This document shows positions 25,561 through 36,817 of a stretch of DNA of 64,000 nt, one piece after another (positions within the stretch are counted from its first letter, which is position 1; every line of letters starts with the position of its first letter). The stretch comes from Parahoeflea alexandrii (lineage in GTDB: Bacteria; Pseudomonadota; Alphaproteobacteria; Rhizobiales; Rhizobiaceae). Location of the stretch: the NCBI RefSeq assembly GCF_027214025.1, contig NZ_JAPWHB010000003.1, positions 124,001 through 188,000 of the forward strand, in the 5' to 3' direction. The translations under genes were made by a program, and so were the position numbers. The notes beneath the pieces are model-generated. The model saw nothing but the letters and a program-made list of their open reading frames with translations, was not told where the DNA came from and searched no databases.

Positions 25561-26289
25561 CTAGTTGCCTGCCATCTCGGCATTGATGGCGCGGGCTGCG
25601 GCCGCCGGATCGGACACCGCGGAAATCGGCCGCCCGACCACGAGATGGGTGGCGCCGGCGGCAAGCGCATCGGCCGGCGACATGACCCGCTTCTGGTCGC
25701 CGTGATCTGCCCCCGCGGGGCGAATACCCGGTGTCACGATGGCCATGTCCGGACCAACAATCGTGCGGACGATGCCGGCTTCCGCCGCCGAACAGACGAT
25801 CCCGCCCATTCCGGCATCGCGGGCCTGCGCGGCGCGGCGCTCAACCAGTTCCCCGGCAGACAGGGCGTAACCGGCGTCGGCGACATCGGCATCGTCCATC
25901 GAGGTCAGCACCGTAACGCCGAGAAGGCAGAGATCGCTGCCGCGGGCCGCCTCGACGGCCGCGCGCATGGCCTTCGGATAGGCATGGATGGTCAGCATGT
26001 CGACGCCCATCCGGACGACATTCTCGACGCCCTTGGCAATCGTGTTGTCGATGTCGAGGAGTTTCATGTCGAGGAAGACCTTGCGCCCCGAGGACTTGAG
26101 GTCACGTGCCAGGGCCAATCCTCCGGCAAAGGCAAGCTGGTATCCGATCTTGTAGAACACCACTGCGTCGCCAGTCCGTTCGACCAGAGCCTCGGCCTCG
26201 ACCAGCGTCGGCACATCAAGCGCCACGATCAGGCGCGGATCAACATTTCCATAAGCGGGCACACCCGGTTCAAGCGCTGCATGTGGCAT
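25561..26289 (-). CDS. pyrF: Orotidine 5'-phosphate decarboxylase
   Basis: A 242-residue TIM-barrel enzyme that decarboxylates OMP to UMP, last step of pyrimidine synthesis. The catalytic tetrad lies in [17 protein letters not shown] (D-x-K-x-x-D). [17 protein letters not shown] opens the barrel, [17 protein letters not shown] is the phosphate-binding loop, and THLVVGRPI the final strand. GGAGGG stands eight bases before the ATG at 26289, which fixes the start although the frame is open to 26367. Cotranscribed with the DUF1330 gene. Confidence 0.97.
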   Translation of the reverse strand: MPHAALEPGVPAYGNVDPRLIVALDVPTLVEAEALVERTGDAVVFYKIGYQLAFAGGLALARDLKSSGRKVFLDMKLLDIDNTIAKGVENVVRMGVDMLTIHAYPKAMRAAVEAARGSDLCLLGVTVLTSMDDADVADAGYALSAGELVERRAAQARDAGMGGIVCSAAEAGIVRTIVGPDMAIVTPGIRPAGADHGDQKRVMSPADALAAGATHLVVGRPISAVSDPAAAARAINAEMAGN

Positions 26290-26379
26290 TTCGCATTCCC
26301 TCCGTGTCAGCCGGTCCTCGCATGAAGACAGGGAGATCGCAAGACCATCGCGAACAGCATCGATCAAATGGGTCGGCCG

Positions 26380-26961
26380 TTACCCGTTCGACATCATGGA
26401 GCAATGCCTGATCAAAGACTTGCAGGTATTAACCAGCATCGTGTTGGCGCGCTCGTCTTTGAGCCGTCCGTCGGCCTCGAAAGCATCGGCAGCGCCGCTG
26501 ACCGCGCATTGTTCGCTGATCACCTGGGTTCCGACGTTCACCATCACCGAGCGGACATGATAGAGGCCGCGAATCCCGCCCAGCTTGCCGTTCGATGCCG
26601 ATCCGAGGGCGACGTAGCGCCCGGCCCAGGGCTTGAAAACCTTGTCACCATCCCTGGTGATCAGACTGACCCAGTCGATCATGTTCTTGAGCAGCGGCGG
26701 GATCGAGGAATTGTATTCCGGACAGCACAGAAAGACGCCATCATGCGCCGCGATCAGATGGCCGAGTTTCAGGGCATTTTCGGGAATGCCGGTCTCGTTT
26801 TTCAGGTTCTCGTCGAGGATCGGCAGCGGATAGTCGACCAGCGAGATCCGGGTGACATCGGCCCCCTGCTGCGCCAGTTCGACGGCTGCGGCGGCGGCCA
26901 GCGCGGCATTGAACGAACCGGTGCGGTTCGAACCGGGAAGAACGAGAATTCTGGGGGTCAT
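26380..26961 (-). CDS. NADPH-dependent FMN reductase-family flavoprotein
   Basis: A 193-residue flavodoxin-like protein. PRILVLPGSNRTGSFNAALA is the FMN phosphate loop and GVFLCCPEYNSSIPPLLKNMIDW is the second FMN-contact segment (PEYN-S). The family reduces quinones, azo dyes, chromate or free FMN with NAD(P)H, protecting against oxidative stress. The ATG at 26961 is preceded by CGGAG; the upstream extension of the frame has no support. It is upstream of pyrF on the same strand with a 90-base gap. Confidence 0.9.
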   Translation of the reverse strand: MTPRILVLPGSNRTGSFNAALAAAAAVELAQQGADVTRISLVDYPLPILDENLKNETGIPENALKLGHLIAAHDGVFLCCPEYNSSIPPLLKNMIDWVSLITRDGDKVFKPWAGRYVALGSASNGKLGGIRGLYHVRSVMVNVGTQVISEQCAVSGAADAFEADGRLKDERANTMLVNTCKSLIRHCSMMSNG

Positions 26962-27059
26962 GAAGTGCTCCGCTGTCTGCCGGTCCCTTTCCGGGACCGT
27001 GCTGTCCGGGGTTTCATATAATACACACAGACCACGAGGGAAGCCGATGACGGCGGATT

Positions 27060-27659
27060 TCAGGCAGTCGGGATGCCGCGGCGGTAGATCCACAGTCGCG
27101 CGGGCGGGACATTGCGCAACACGAAATCATGGTGGACCACCTGAAAACTGGTGCCCCGCGCCAGCACCGGCGACATGGCGCCGTAGGAGAACTGCACCAC
27201 CGGCCTTCCCGGCGGGATGCGATCGAGCAGGTCCTCGATCAGCGCAACCCGGCTGGCCATCGGAAAATTGAGAAGCGGAATACCCGAAACCACGCTGTCG
27301 AAGAGGCTCGTTCCAAGATCACCAAGCGTTGCATCAAGATCAAAGGCGTCGCCGCGGATAAAGCGGACTTCGGGAAAATCCAGTTGCAAGCGGGCATGAA
27401 AATCGGGAGAATACTCGATCGAGACCAGGTTCGACGGGGGCACGCCACGCGCCAGAATGGCGCGGGTGATGACGCCGGTTCCGGGTCCGAGTTCAAGCAC
27501 CGGCAGCCCCGAAGCGGGATTGACCACCGCGGCCATCGAGCGGGCGGTAACCGAAGAAGTCGGCATGATCGCGCCAACCGCTTTCGGTCCGTCCATCCAT
27601 CCCTTGAAAAAACGGATCTCGTCATCGAACCGGCGGACAAACCGCCCGGGAAAACTCAT
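27060..27659 (-). CDS. SAM-dependent methyltransferase, phosphatidylethanolamine N-methyltransferase-like
   Basis: A 199-residue class I methyltransferase with the SAM site VLELGPGTGVITRAILARGV and the next strand LVSIEYSPDF. The N-terminal FFKGWMDGPKAVGAIMPTSS is typical of the rhizobial PmtA-like family, soluble enzymes that act on membrane phosphatidylethanolamine. Activity is not certain, as rhizobia carry several such paralogues. GGAGGG lies eight bases before an in-frame GTG at 27665, so the start could be that GTG two codons upstream. It lies downstream of dnaJ, separated by about 400 bases. Confidence 0.8.
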   Translation of the reverse strand: MSFPGRFVRRFDDEIRFFKGWMDGPKAVGAIMPTSSVTARSMAAVVNPASGLPVLELGPGTGVITRAILARGVPPSNLVSIEYSPDFHARLQLDFPEVRFIRGDAFDLDATLGDLGTSLFDSVVSGIPLLNFPMASRVALIEDLLDRIPPGRPVVQFSYGAMSPVLARGTSFQVVHHDFVLRNVPPARLWIYRRGIPTA

Positions 27660-28077
27660 ACTCACGGCCTGCACCCTCCAGCGGCGCCCCTGTCCTCAGG
27701 GCAGCTTATACCCCACCAGTTGAACAGCAAACATGGTTTCTCTTGGGCGACGCCGGCCAGGGCCGATCATCTTTAGATGGAATCGTTTGAACGCAGGGAT
27801 TTCGGGATCTGGCAAGGAGCGGGAGGGGACGCGGCGCGAGCGCCGTTAACCTCACGCGACGCAGTCCAGGGCGTGAAAGACCAAGTTCAGGCGATTATGA
27901 TGCATTGATTCTGGACTAGCTTCCCGATTCACCAGGCTTGGACGTCTTTTCCGCGCCAGCGTCGTCAAAATCCTCGCACGATGCGCTGCATCGCGCTTGC
28001 GGTTTTCCTCGCTGACACGAAAAATCCTGTCCATCAAATCGCTTCCAGCCATAGATGATCGGCTCTAGCCCGGGGGC
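27660..28077. other. Gene-poor gap between the methyltransferase and dnaJ
   Basis: About 418 bases, less GC-rich than the genes around it. I see no tRNA and no convincing terminator. A minus-strand frame of 66 codons (27852-28052) has rare-looking codon use and no recognisable family. A short hairpin (CCCTG/CAGGG around 27690-27705) falls in the methyltransferase leader. Promoter of the methyltransferase is likely here, not located. Confidence 0.4.
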
Positions 28078-29211
28078 TTAATCCGACATCGTGTCAAAGA
28101 AGCCCTTCATTTTTGAAAAGAAGCCGGTGGATTCGGGGCTTGTCTCCTTGGAAGACAGTTCCTGGAACTCCATCAACAATTCACGCTGCCGCTTGGACAG
28201 CTTCTGCGGCGTTTCGATGGTGATCCGGACATAGAGATCGCCGAACTGCGCGGACCGCAGCACCGGCATGCCCTTGCCGCGCAGACGCAGTTCCTTGCCG
28301 GGCTGGGTGCCTTCGGGCACCGTCACCCGCGAGCGGGCTCCGTCCATCGTGGTGATGTCGAACTTGCCGCCAAGCGCGGCAGTGGTCATTGAAATCGGAA
28401 CCGAGCAATAGAGATCGGCGCCTTCTCGCTGAAACACGGCATGCGGACGCACCGACAGGAAAATGTAGAGATCACCCGAGGGACCTCCGCGCATGCCGGC
28501 CTCGCCTTCGCCCGACAGCCTGATGCGGGTGCCGTCCTCGATGCCGGCGGGGATGTTGACCGAGAGCGAGCGCTCCTCGGTCACCCGGCCCTGGCCGGCG
28601 CACTTGGTGCACGGATCGGTGATGGTCTGGCCACGGCCGTGGCAGGTCGGACAGGTGCGCTCAACGGAGAAGAAGCCTTGTGCCGCGCGCACCCTGCCGG
28701 CACCGCCGCAGGTGGAACAGGTGGTCGGCTGGGTGCCGGGCTTGGCTCCCGAGCCGGAACAGGCGTCACACGTTATCGAGGTGGGAACCCTGATCTGCGC
28801 GGTCTTGCCGGTATAGGCTTCCTCGAGCGAGATTTCCATGTTGTAGCGAAGATCGGCGCCGCGCTCGCGGCCACCGGACGACCGGCGACCGCCGCGGCCA
28901 CCCATCATCTCGCCGAAGATATCCTCGAAGATGTCGGAGAAACCGCCGCCGCCAAAGCCGCCGCCCATTCCGCCGGGACCACCCTGCTCGAAGGCAGCAT
29001 GGCCGAACCGGTCATAGGCCGCGCGCTTCTGCGGATCCTTCAGGGTCTCGTAAGCCTCGCTGACTTCCTTGAACTTGTGCTCGGCATCAGCGTTGCCGGG
29101 ATTCTTGTCCGGATGGTATTTCATGGCGAGCTTGCGGTAAGCGCTTTTCAGCTCTTTCTCGTCCGCGCCACGCGCCACACCAAGCGTTTCGTAATAGTCT
29201 GGCTTGGCCAT
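28078..29211 (-). CDS. dnaJ: Chaperone DnaJ (Hsp40)
   Basis: A 377-residue type I DnaJ, cochaperone that stimulates DnaK ATPase. The J domain has HPD at residues 33-35, then a Gly/Phe-rich stretch ([15 protein letters not shown]). Four zinc-finger repeats are complete: [24 protein letters not shown] and CTKCAGQG. The C-terminal substrate domains follow. ATG at 29211 is preferred over an in-frame TTG four codons earlier. It is on the same strand as dnaK but separated from it by an acyltransferase gene and a terminator, so it needs its own promoter. Confidence 0.98.
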   Translation of the reverse strand: MAKPDYYETLGVARGADEKELKSAYRKLAMKYHPDKNPGNADAEHKFKEVSEAYETLKDPQKRAAYDRFGHAAFEQGGPGGMGGGFGGGGFSDIFEDIFGEMMGGRGGRRSSGGRERGADLRYNMEISLEEAYTGKTAQIRVPTSITCDACSGSGAKPGTQPTTCSTCGGAGRVRAAQGFFSVERTCPTCHGRGQTITDPCTKCAGQGRVTEERSLSVNIPAGIEDGTRIRLSGEGEAGMRGGPSGDLYIFLSVRPHAVFQREGADLYCSVPISMTTAALGGKFDITTMDGARSRVTVPEGTQPGKELRLRGKGMPVLRSAQFGDLYVRITIETPQKLSKRQRELLMEFQELSSKETSPESTGFFSKMKGFFDTMSD

Positions 29212-29404
29212 AGTATTCGTCAATCTCTCTTCCGGGAGCGTCCATTACGATGCCGCAGCTCGATGGACACACAAGAACTCACACATGCTCCGCCTGAATT
29301 GCGCAAGCGGAACCCGCGCCTGAGCGCGCTCTCCTGTCATGTAGTCACTCGTCGAGAAAAATTCTAGCCCCCAAAACCCCGGATAGTCTGCGGACAAGCC
29401 GGTT

Positions 29405-30502
29405 TCAGGCCTGTTGCCGGGATGGAAAGCGACCTCCGGTGAGCCGCGTCAGCGATGTTTCGATCCACTTGCCCACCGGCCGCTCGAACCGGCGCGCAGA
29501 CACCAAAGCCACAGCGATGGTGATCACCATGGGAAGTGGCATGTAGATCCAGAACAACACGGGATCATCAATGCCAAACAGGCGTTTCCAGAACAGGGAG
29601 TAGGCGAAGAGCTCGATCACCGGATGCCAGAGATAGACGCCGAACGAGACCGCTGCCACCGGCATGAGCGGCTCGAGCCATGCGGTTTCATCCTTTCCGG
29701 TCCGGTCCGCGAGCGCAGCAAGAACGATGGCTACGCCGAACATGGCAAGGGTGAGATAGATATTTGCATCAGAGAACATGGCGGCAAACACGCAGCCGAG
29801 CATGCCCCAGGCTAGCCATTGGCAGCGCGGCGGCACCTTCAATTGCCGCGTGATCACGCACAGGAATGCCCCGAAGGTGAAATCCGCGGCTACCCTGTAG
29901 GCCGCCCACAATTTGGTGTCGAACCAGAAATCATATTGTTCGGTTGCGCCGGCATCCGCGACTTCCAGAGCAATGATGATGGTCGCCACCAACAGCGCCA
30001 ACCCCATTGCCCGGCCCCGGGCATGGGCAAAAAGCACGACCGGAAAGATCAGGTAGGCGAACCATTCCCCCGACAGCGACCAGGACACATAGTTGAAGGT
30101 CAATTCGGAATCGACGCCCCAAGCCTGGATCAGCAACAGGTTCGCAGGCAGGGCCGAAAAGGCATAGCGTGTGTCAGCACCCTGGGAATGCAGCAGTCCT
30201 AGATGCACGAGCACGCCGAACGCCACGAAAAACATGAGCGTGATCAGGTGAAGCGGATAGAGCCGCGAGAGCCGCTTGATCAGGAACAGGACGTAATTTT
30301 CGCCCGTGTTTTCCATCCGGCCGTAGTGCTCGAAAATCAGAAAGCCGGACATTATGAAGAACATGTCAAGCAACGGCAGCATGTGCTCGAACCATTTGAC
30401 AATGGGTTCCGGATTGGGTGCGAAATGCGAGAAGTGGTAGGCCATCACCAACATCGCGGCCAGAAGTCTCCATACTCCGAACAGTCTGTAGTTCTGCCGC
30501 AC
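29405..30502 (-). CDS. Acyltransferase-3 family membrane protein (OafA/YrhL type)
   Basis: A 365-residue membrane acyltransferase with about ten helices. It begins VRQNYRLFGVWRLLAAMLVMAYHFSHF; the R-x10-H motif (R in WRLLAAMLVMAYH) is the catalytic signature of family 3. Members O-acetylate or succinylate surface polysaccharides, lipopolysaccharide or periplasmic glucans. The likely start is GTG at 30502 with GGAG six to seven bases before; an in-frame TTG four codons earlier is less likely. It lies between dnaK and dnaJ, where most relatives have no gene, and codons look slightly less biased than its neighbours. Possibly inserted there by transfer. Confidence 0.88.
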   Translation of the reverse strand: MRQNYRLFGVWRLLAAMLVMAYHFSHFAPNPEPIVKWFEHMLPLLDMFFIMSGFLIFEHYGRMENTGENYVLFLIKRLSRLYPLHLITLMFFVAFGVLVHLGLLHSQGADTRYAFSALPANLLLIQAWGVDSELTFNYVSWSLSGEWFAYLIFPVVLFAHARGRAMGLALLVATIIIALEVADAGATEQYDFWFDTKLWAAYRVAADFTFGAFLCVITRQLKVPPRCQWLAWGMLGCVFAAMFSDANIYLTLAMFGVAIVLAALADRTGKDETAWLEPLMPVAAVSFGVYLWHPVIELFAYSLFWKRLFGIDDPVLFWIYMPLPMVITIAVALVSARRFERPVGKWIETSLTRLTGGRFPSRQQA

Positions 30503-30685
30503 AAAACACTCCAATCATCGAGACAGGTTTGCCCCAAACGCTGGAACAACCTTCCGCCCGTGTCTCCGTCATCCAAGTTTGTTAACCGGATACACCTTCA
30601 GATTTGGTGAAAACACCATTGTCCATAATCAACTAAAGTGTGAAACACGCACCAACAACTGGAAATTCAGATCATCGTAAACGCG

Positions 30686-30710
30686 AAAAGGGCCCCACCA
30701 AGGGGACCCT
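30686..30710 (-). terminator. Rho-independent terminator of dnaK
   Basis: On the minus strand GGGTCCCC, a short loop and GGGGCCC form a GC-rich hairpin with one bulged base, followed by TTTTCG. It lies about 32 bases beyond the dnaK stop. It isolates dnaK from the acyltransferase and dnaJ. Confidence 0.75.
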
Positions 30711-30741
30711 CCTTCATTCTCGCGTGATGTCAGATCGACAA

Positions 30742-32652
<1,911 letters not shown>

Positions 32653-32810
32653 ATTGAATTCTCCTTGAAGCGAGCTGCCGGGACCCGGTCAGGCGTTCCA
32701 TTCGACAGCCCCTAACGGGACACTATTTGAAAACAGGACAATCTGCTCATCCGTTTCCGCCGCCAAAGCCAAGACCGCGGGTGCGGCGCTCGCCGGAAGC
32801 GTTGAGCCGT

Positions 32811-32839
32811 ATATAAGAATGTCACTTCCAGACTGCAAG
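32811..32839 (-). promoter_or_regulatory. RpoH (sigma32)-type heat-shock promoter of dnaK
   Basis: The minus strand has CTTGCA (32839-32834), 16 bases, then CTTATAT (32817-32811). Alphaproteobacterial RpoH promoters commonly read CTTGAA or CTTGCA and then C-rich/TATAT. It is about 160 bases upstream of the dnaK ATG, leaving a long leader. Confidence 0.65.
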
Positions 32840-32905
32840 CGTCATGGGAAACGCAGTTTGCACGCTATTGCCTGTTTTTTCGGGCATATGTGGCCTGATT
32901 GGTTG

Positions 32906-35101
32906 TCAATTGCCCATCAGGATATCAAGCAGGGTGGTTCGCTTGCTGCCCGCCGGCTGCAACGGCGCGGAACCTATGTCGGCAGGCGGCGTCAGGAAAT
33001 TGCCGTCGGTGGCGCCGGTGGCGTCACGCGAAACCGGAACCGGGGCCAGATCGCGCACCAGACCTGCCACGGGATCGGCGCCTTCCGACCCGGGCGCACC
33101 GATTGCAACGGGCGGCATCGCCCCGCCAACAGGCAATGCAGCGGGCGGCACCCCGGAATGGGCTGCCTGCATGAACTCCTTCCAGGTTTCGGCCGGAAGA
33201 CCGCCACCGGTGACATTCTTCATCGGCTTGCCGTCGTCGTTGCCGAACCAGACGCCGGTCACCAGGTTGGCGGTGTAGCCGACAAACAGCGCATCGCGGT
33301 AGGACTGGGTGGTTCCGGTCTTGCCGGCGGCCGGCCAGCCGTCAAACTTCGCCTTGCGGCCGGTTCCCTCCTCCACCACGCGCACAAGCATCTGGTTCAT
33401 CATCGCGGCAACGGCGGGATCGATGACGCGTGGCGGATTGTCATAGGTGTTTTCGTAAAGCACCTTGCCATCATGGGTGGAGACGCGGCGGATGACATGC
33501 GGCGTGGCCTTGTAGCCGCCGTTCATGAACGGGGCATAGGCGCCGGTCAGTTCCAGAAGCGTGACTTCGGACGTGCCGAGCGCAATCGAGGCATTGGCCT
33601 TCATCGGGGCCTCGATGCCCAGCCGCCGGGCCGTCTGCACCACCGTCTTCGGGCCGACTTCCATCACCATTTGGGCCGCAACCGTGTTGAGCGAGTGTGT
33701 CAGGGCGTCGGAAAGCGTGACCTGGCCGCGGTACTTGCCGTCGTAGTTTTCGGGCGTCCACTTGCCTATCCTCACCGGCGCATCATTGCGCACCGACAAG
33801 GGCGTGCGGCCCTGCTCGAGGGCTGCGGCATAGACAAACGGCTTGAAGGCGGATCCGGGCTGGCGAAGCGCGTCGGTCGCGCGGTCGAACTGGCTGGTGG
33901 CGTATTCCCGGCCGCCGATCAGCGCCCGGACCGCGCCGGTGCCATCGATGGATACAAGCGCGCCCTGGCCGACCCTGAGCTTGGCGCCGTTTTCCTCCAG
34001 CGTTGCCCGCAACACCTTCTCAGCCTCGTGCTGAAGCTGGAAATCGATCGTGGTGTCGACCACGAGATCCTCGGTGATCTTGCCGACCAGGTCCGGCAGG
34101 CGTTCCATCACCAGATCAGCAACATAGTTCTCCGAACCGGTCCAGTAGCTCTTGGCGCGCACCTGCGGGCTGGTCAGCGCCGTGGCGATCTCGGTGTCGG
34201 AGACCACTCCCTGCTCGCGCATGGCGGCCAGCACCACCTGCGCGCGGGCTTCGGCGGCCTTGGGATCGCGGGCCGGCGAGAGCCGCGACGGCGCCTTGAG
34301 CAGGCCGGCCAGCAGTGCCGCCTCGGCCAATGACACATCGCGGGCGGGCTTGCGGAAATAGCGACGCGACGCCGCCTCAACGCCGTAGGCGCCGGATCCG
34401 AAGAACACCCGATTGAGATACATCTCGAGGATCTGGTCCTTGGTGAAGCGATGCTCGAGCCACAGCGACAGCAGCACCTCCTGCACCTTGCGTTCGAGCG
34501 TGCGCTCCGGCGACAGGAACAGGTTCTTGGCCAGCTGCTGGGTCAGCGTGGAGCCGCCCTGGACCATGCGGCCAGCCATGACATTGGACACCATGGCCCG
34601 CGCCAGTCCGATCGGATCGACGCCAAAATGCGAATAGAAGCGGCGGTCCTCAATGGCGATCACGGCTTCGGGGATGTAGGGCGACATGTCGCCCAGCAAC
34701 AAGGCTTCGCCGCCGGTGGCGCCGCGATTGGCCATGGTCTCGCCGTTGACGGAGACGATCTTGACGTTCGGGGGACGGTCGGGGATCGACCATGTTGCCG
34801 CGCTCGGCATGCGGGCGCCGTAGAATGCGACCACCCCGGCAATGGCGATGCCGCCCCAGATGCCAAGCACGCAGCACCAGTAGGCCATTGAGCGCAACGC
34901 ACCGGTGATGCGGCCGCGCGACGTGCGACCCTTCGGCTTGCGGGCCCTGGACTGCGGCTTCTTGCGGCTTTTGGCGGAGGCAGACTTGGCCGTGGTTTTG
35001 CCGGCAACACGCTCATCGGCCATGGTGCGCGAACTGCCCTGCGAACGCGAACCCTCGAACGAGGGCTCGATGCGGCTTCGGGTGGTCTTCTTGCGCGCCA
35101 T
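32906..35101 (-). CDS. Class A penicillin-binding protein (PBP1A family)
   Basis: A 731-residue bifunctional wall synthase. Residues 1-65 are a very basic cytoplasmic tail (KKPQSRARKPKGRTSRGR), then a membrane helix near 70-92. The glycosyltransferase domain has AVIAIEDRRFYSHFGVDP with the catalytic Glu and LTQQLAKNLFLSPERTLERK. The transpeptidase has the SxxK Ser in RQPGSAFKPF, SLNT and KTGTTQSYRDA. It polymerises and cross-links peptidoglycan at the inner membrane. It lies upstream of dnaK on the same strand. Confidence 0.96.
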   Translation of the reverse strand: MARKKTTRSRIEPSFEGSRSQGSSRTMADERVAGKTTAKSASAKSRKKPQSRARKPKGRTSRGRITGALRSMAYWCCVLGIWGGIAIAGVVAFYGARMPSAATWSIPDRPPNVKIVSVNGETMANRGATGGEALLLGDMSPYIPEAVIAIEDRRFYSHFGVDPIGLARAMVSNVMAGRMVQGGSTLTQQLAKNLFLSPERTLERKVQEVLLSLWLEHRFTKDQILEMYLNRVFFGSGAYGVEAASRRYFRKPARDVSLAEAALLAGLLKAPSRLSPARDPKAAEARAQVVLAAMREQGVVSDTEIATALTSPQVRAKSYWTGSENYVADLVMERLPDLVGKITEDLVVDTTIDFQLQHEAEKVLRATLEENGAKLRVGQGALVSIDGTGAVRALIGGREYATSQFDRATDALRQPGSAFKPFVYAAALEQGRTPLSVRNDAPVRIGKWTPENYDGKYRGQVTLSDALTHSLNTVAAQMVMEVGPKTVVQTARRLGIEAPMKANASIALGTSEVTLLELTGAYAPFMNGGYKATPHVIRRVSTHDGKVLYENTYDNPPRVIDPAVAAMMNQMLVRVVEEGTGRKAKFDGWPAAGKTGTTQSYRDALFVGYTANLVTGVWFGNDDGKPMKNVTGGGLPAETWKEFMQAAHSGVPPAALPVGGAMPPVAIGAPGSEGADPVAGLVRDLAPVPVSRDATGATDGNFLTPPADIGSAPLQPAGSKRTTLLDILMGN

Positions 35102-35260
35102 GAAGGGTCCGGATGCTGTCTTGTCCCGGCAGGCCGCGCAAACAGGGGAGATGCGGCAAGGATCCGGGGTTTGGTTTCACAGCAATTTCGCAACCGGGAC
35201 CTGAATTGCCCCATTCCGAAACTGCCCGGCGATGTGAAAACACCCTAAATGCGACGATTT

Positions 35261-35287
35261 AAGGGGTGGTTAAGGAAACCACCCCTT
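35261..35287 (-). terminator. Perfect 11-bp hairpin after the M20 dipeptidase gene (candidate terminator)
   Basis: AAGGGGTGGTT and AACCACCCCTT pair perfectly around a 5-base loop, 45 bases beyond the dipeptidase stop. There is almost no T-run on either strand, so it may be an mRNA-end stabiliser rather than a terminator. Confidence 0.4.
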
Positions 35288-35331
35288 CGAGAAGTTCAGC
35301 GGCCAGCGTTTTCACCGGCACCAGACGCGCA

Positions 35332-36723
35332 TCAGCGCACGGACAGGGCATCGAGAATGCGGACCCACGAGCGGATTCCCTTGGCAAAGGAAGTCAGGTC
35401 ATATTTCTCGTTGGGCGAATGGATCCGGTCATCGGTGAGGCCGTAACCGCACAGCATCGATTGCAGGCCAAGGATATTCTGGAAATCGCCGACGATGGGG
35501 ATGGAACCGCCCATGCCGATCATCACCGCGGGTTTCGGCCATTCATCGGTCAGGGCGGAGCGGGCCTTGGTCACCACCGGCGAATCAAACGGTAGCTGGA
35601 TGGCGGGCGAGCTGCCATGCGGAGCGTAGCTTGCGGTGCAATCGGCCGGCAGGCGGGCCTCGACATGGGCGCGGAACGCGGCCCGCACCTGGTCAGGGTC
35701 CTGCTTGCCGACGAGCCGGAAAGAGACCTTGGCGGACGCCTTGGCGGCGATCACGGTCTTGAAACCCTCGCCGGTGTATCCACCCCACATGCCGTTGACC
35801 TCGGCGGTGGGCCGCGCCCAGGTGAGTTCGAGCACCGAGCGGCCCTGTTCGCCGGAAGGAACCGACAGGCCGATTTCACCGAGGAAACTTTCCGATGTCC
35901 GGCCAAGGCTGTCCCAGCTTGCCAGCACCTGCGCCGGCGTCTCCTCGACACCGTCATAAAAGCCCTCAAGCGTTACCCGGCCGGTCTCGTCGTGCAGGTC
36001 GGCGAGGATCTTCGACAGGATGTGCAGCGGGTTGGCGGCCGCGCCGCCGAAAAGACCGGAATGGAGATCACGGTCGGCGGCGTGGATCGTCACCTCCTCG
36101 CCCACCAGACCGCGCAGCGCCACGGCGATCGCCGGGGTTTCGGGGTCCCACATGCCGGTGTCGCAGACGAGCGCGCACTCGGCCCTGAGCTCGTCGGCAT
36201 TGGCCTCGAGGAACGGCTTGAGCGAGGGGGAGCCGGATTCCTCCTCGCCCTCGAACAGAATGGTGATGCGGCACGGCAGCGTGCCGGATGCCGCCTTCCA
36301 GGCCCGGCAGGCCTCGACGAAGGTCATCAGCTGGCCCTTGTCGTCGGAGGAACCGCGGCCGGTGATGGCCTTGCGGCCCGGTGCGATCTCCTTGATGGCC
36401 GGCTCGAACGGCGGATCGGTCCACAGATCGAGCGGGTCGACCGGCTGCACGTCGTAATGACCGTAGAAGAGATAATGCGGCGCGTCCGGTGTGGCACCGG
36501 GATGATGGGCGACCACCATCGGATGGCCGGTGGTGTCGCGCAGGCTCGCATCGAAGCCGAGCGAATTCAGTTCGTCGACCAGCCACTGCCCGGCGCGGCG
36601 GCATTCCGGCGCATAGGCGGGATCGGTGGAGATCGACTGGATGCGCAGCAGCCCGAACAGGCGCTCGAGGCCGTCATCGAAATTGGCGTCGGCAGCGGAA
36701 AGGGCGGCGGTCAGGTCTGTCAT
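35332..36723 (-). CDS. M20-family dipeptidase (metallopeptidase)
   Basis: A 463-residue di-zinc peptidase. Metal-ligand motifs are FYGHYDVQPVDPLD (His and Asp), ITGRGSSDDKGQLM and FEGEEESGSPSL with the catalytic Glu pair. A dimerisation lid domain lies at about 200-370. The N-terminus MTDLTAALSAADANFDDGLERL begins at the ATG 36723, six bases after GGAG; the frame is open 48 codons further but without signal. Related rhizobial proteins are called dipeptidase or carnosinase-like. Substrate is open. It lies just downstream of a structured small-RNA-like region on the same strand. Confidence 0.9.
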   Translation of the reverse strand: MTDLTAALSAADANFDDGLERLFGLLRIQSISTDPAYAPECRRAGQWLVDELNSLGFDASLRDTTGHPMVVAHHPGATPDAPHYLFYGHYDVQPVDPLDLWTDPPFEPAIKEIAPGRKAITGRGSSDDKGQLMTFVEACRAWKAASGTLPCRITILFEGEEESGSPSLKPFLEANADELRAECALVCDTGMWDPETPAIAVALRGLVGEEVTIHAADRDLHSGLFGGAAANPLHILSKILADLHDETGRVTLEGFYDGVEETPAQVLASWDSLGRTSESFLGEIGLSVPSGEQGRSVLELTWARPTAEVNGMWGGYTGEGFKTVIAAKASAKVSFRLVGKQDPDQVRAAFRAHVEARLPADCTASYAPHGSSPAIQLPFDSPVVTKARSALTDEWPKPAVMIGMGGSIPIVGDFQNILGLQSMLCGYGLTDDRIHSPNEKYDLTSFAKGIRSWVRILDALSVR

Positions 36724-36776
36724 GGAATGCTCCGGAAGGGAATCAGAAGCAGAGAGACTAACGCCGGGACAAGGCA

Positions 36777-36817
36777 AAAGAAAAGCCGCCATGGCCGGAG
36801 GGGAAGGCCATGGCGGC
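36777..36817 (-). terminator. Rho-independent terminator of the polA-upstream small RNA
   Basis: Minus strand: the perfect 12-bp stem GCCGCCATGGCC/GGCCATGGCGGC (36817-36806 and 36796-36785), loop of nine bases reading TTCCCCTCC, then TTTTCTTTT. The plus strand has no T-run, which orients the transcript. Confidence 0.75.

Noticed and set aside
27852-28052. 66-codon minus-strand frame after dnaJ
   Set aside because: No family, weak codon preference and no strong ribosome site; kept only as a remark in the gap entry.
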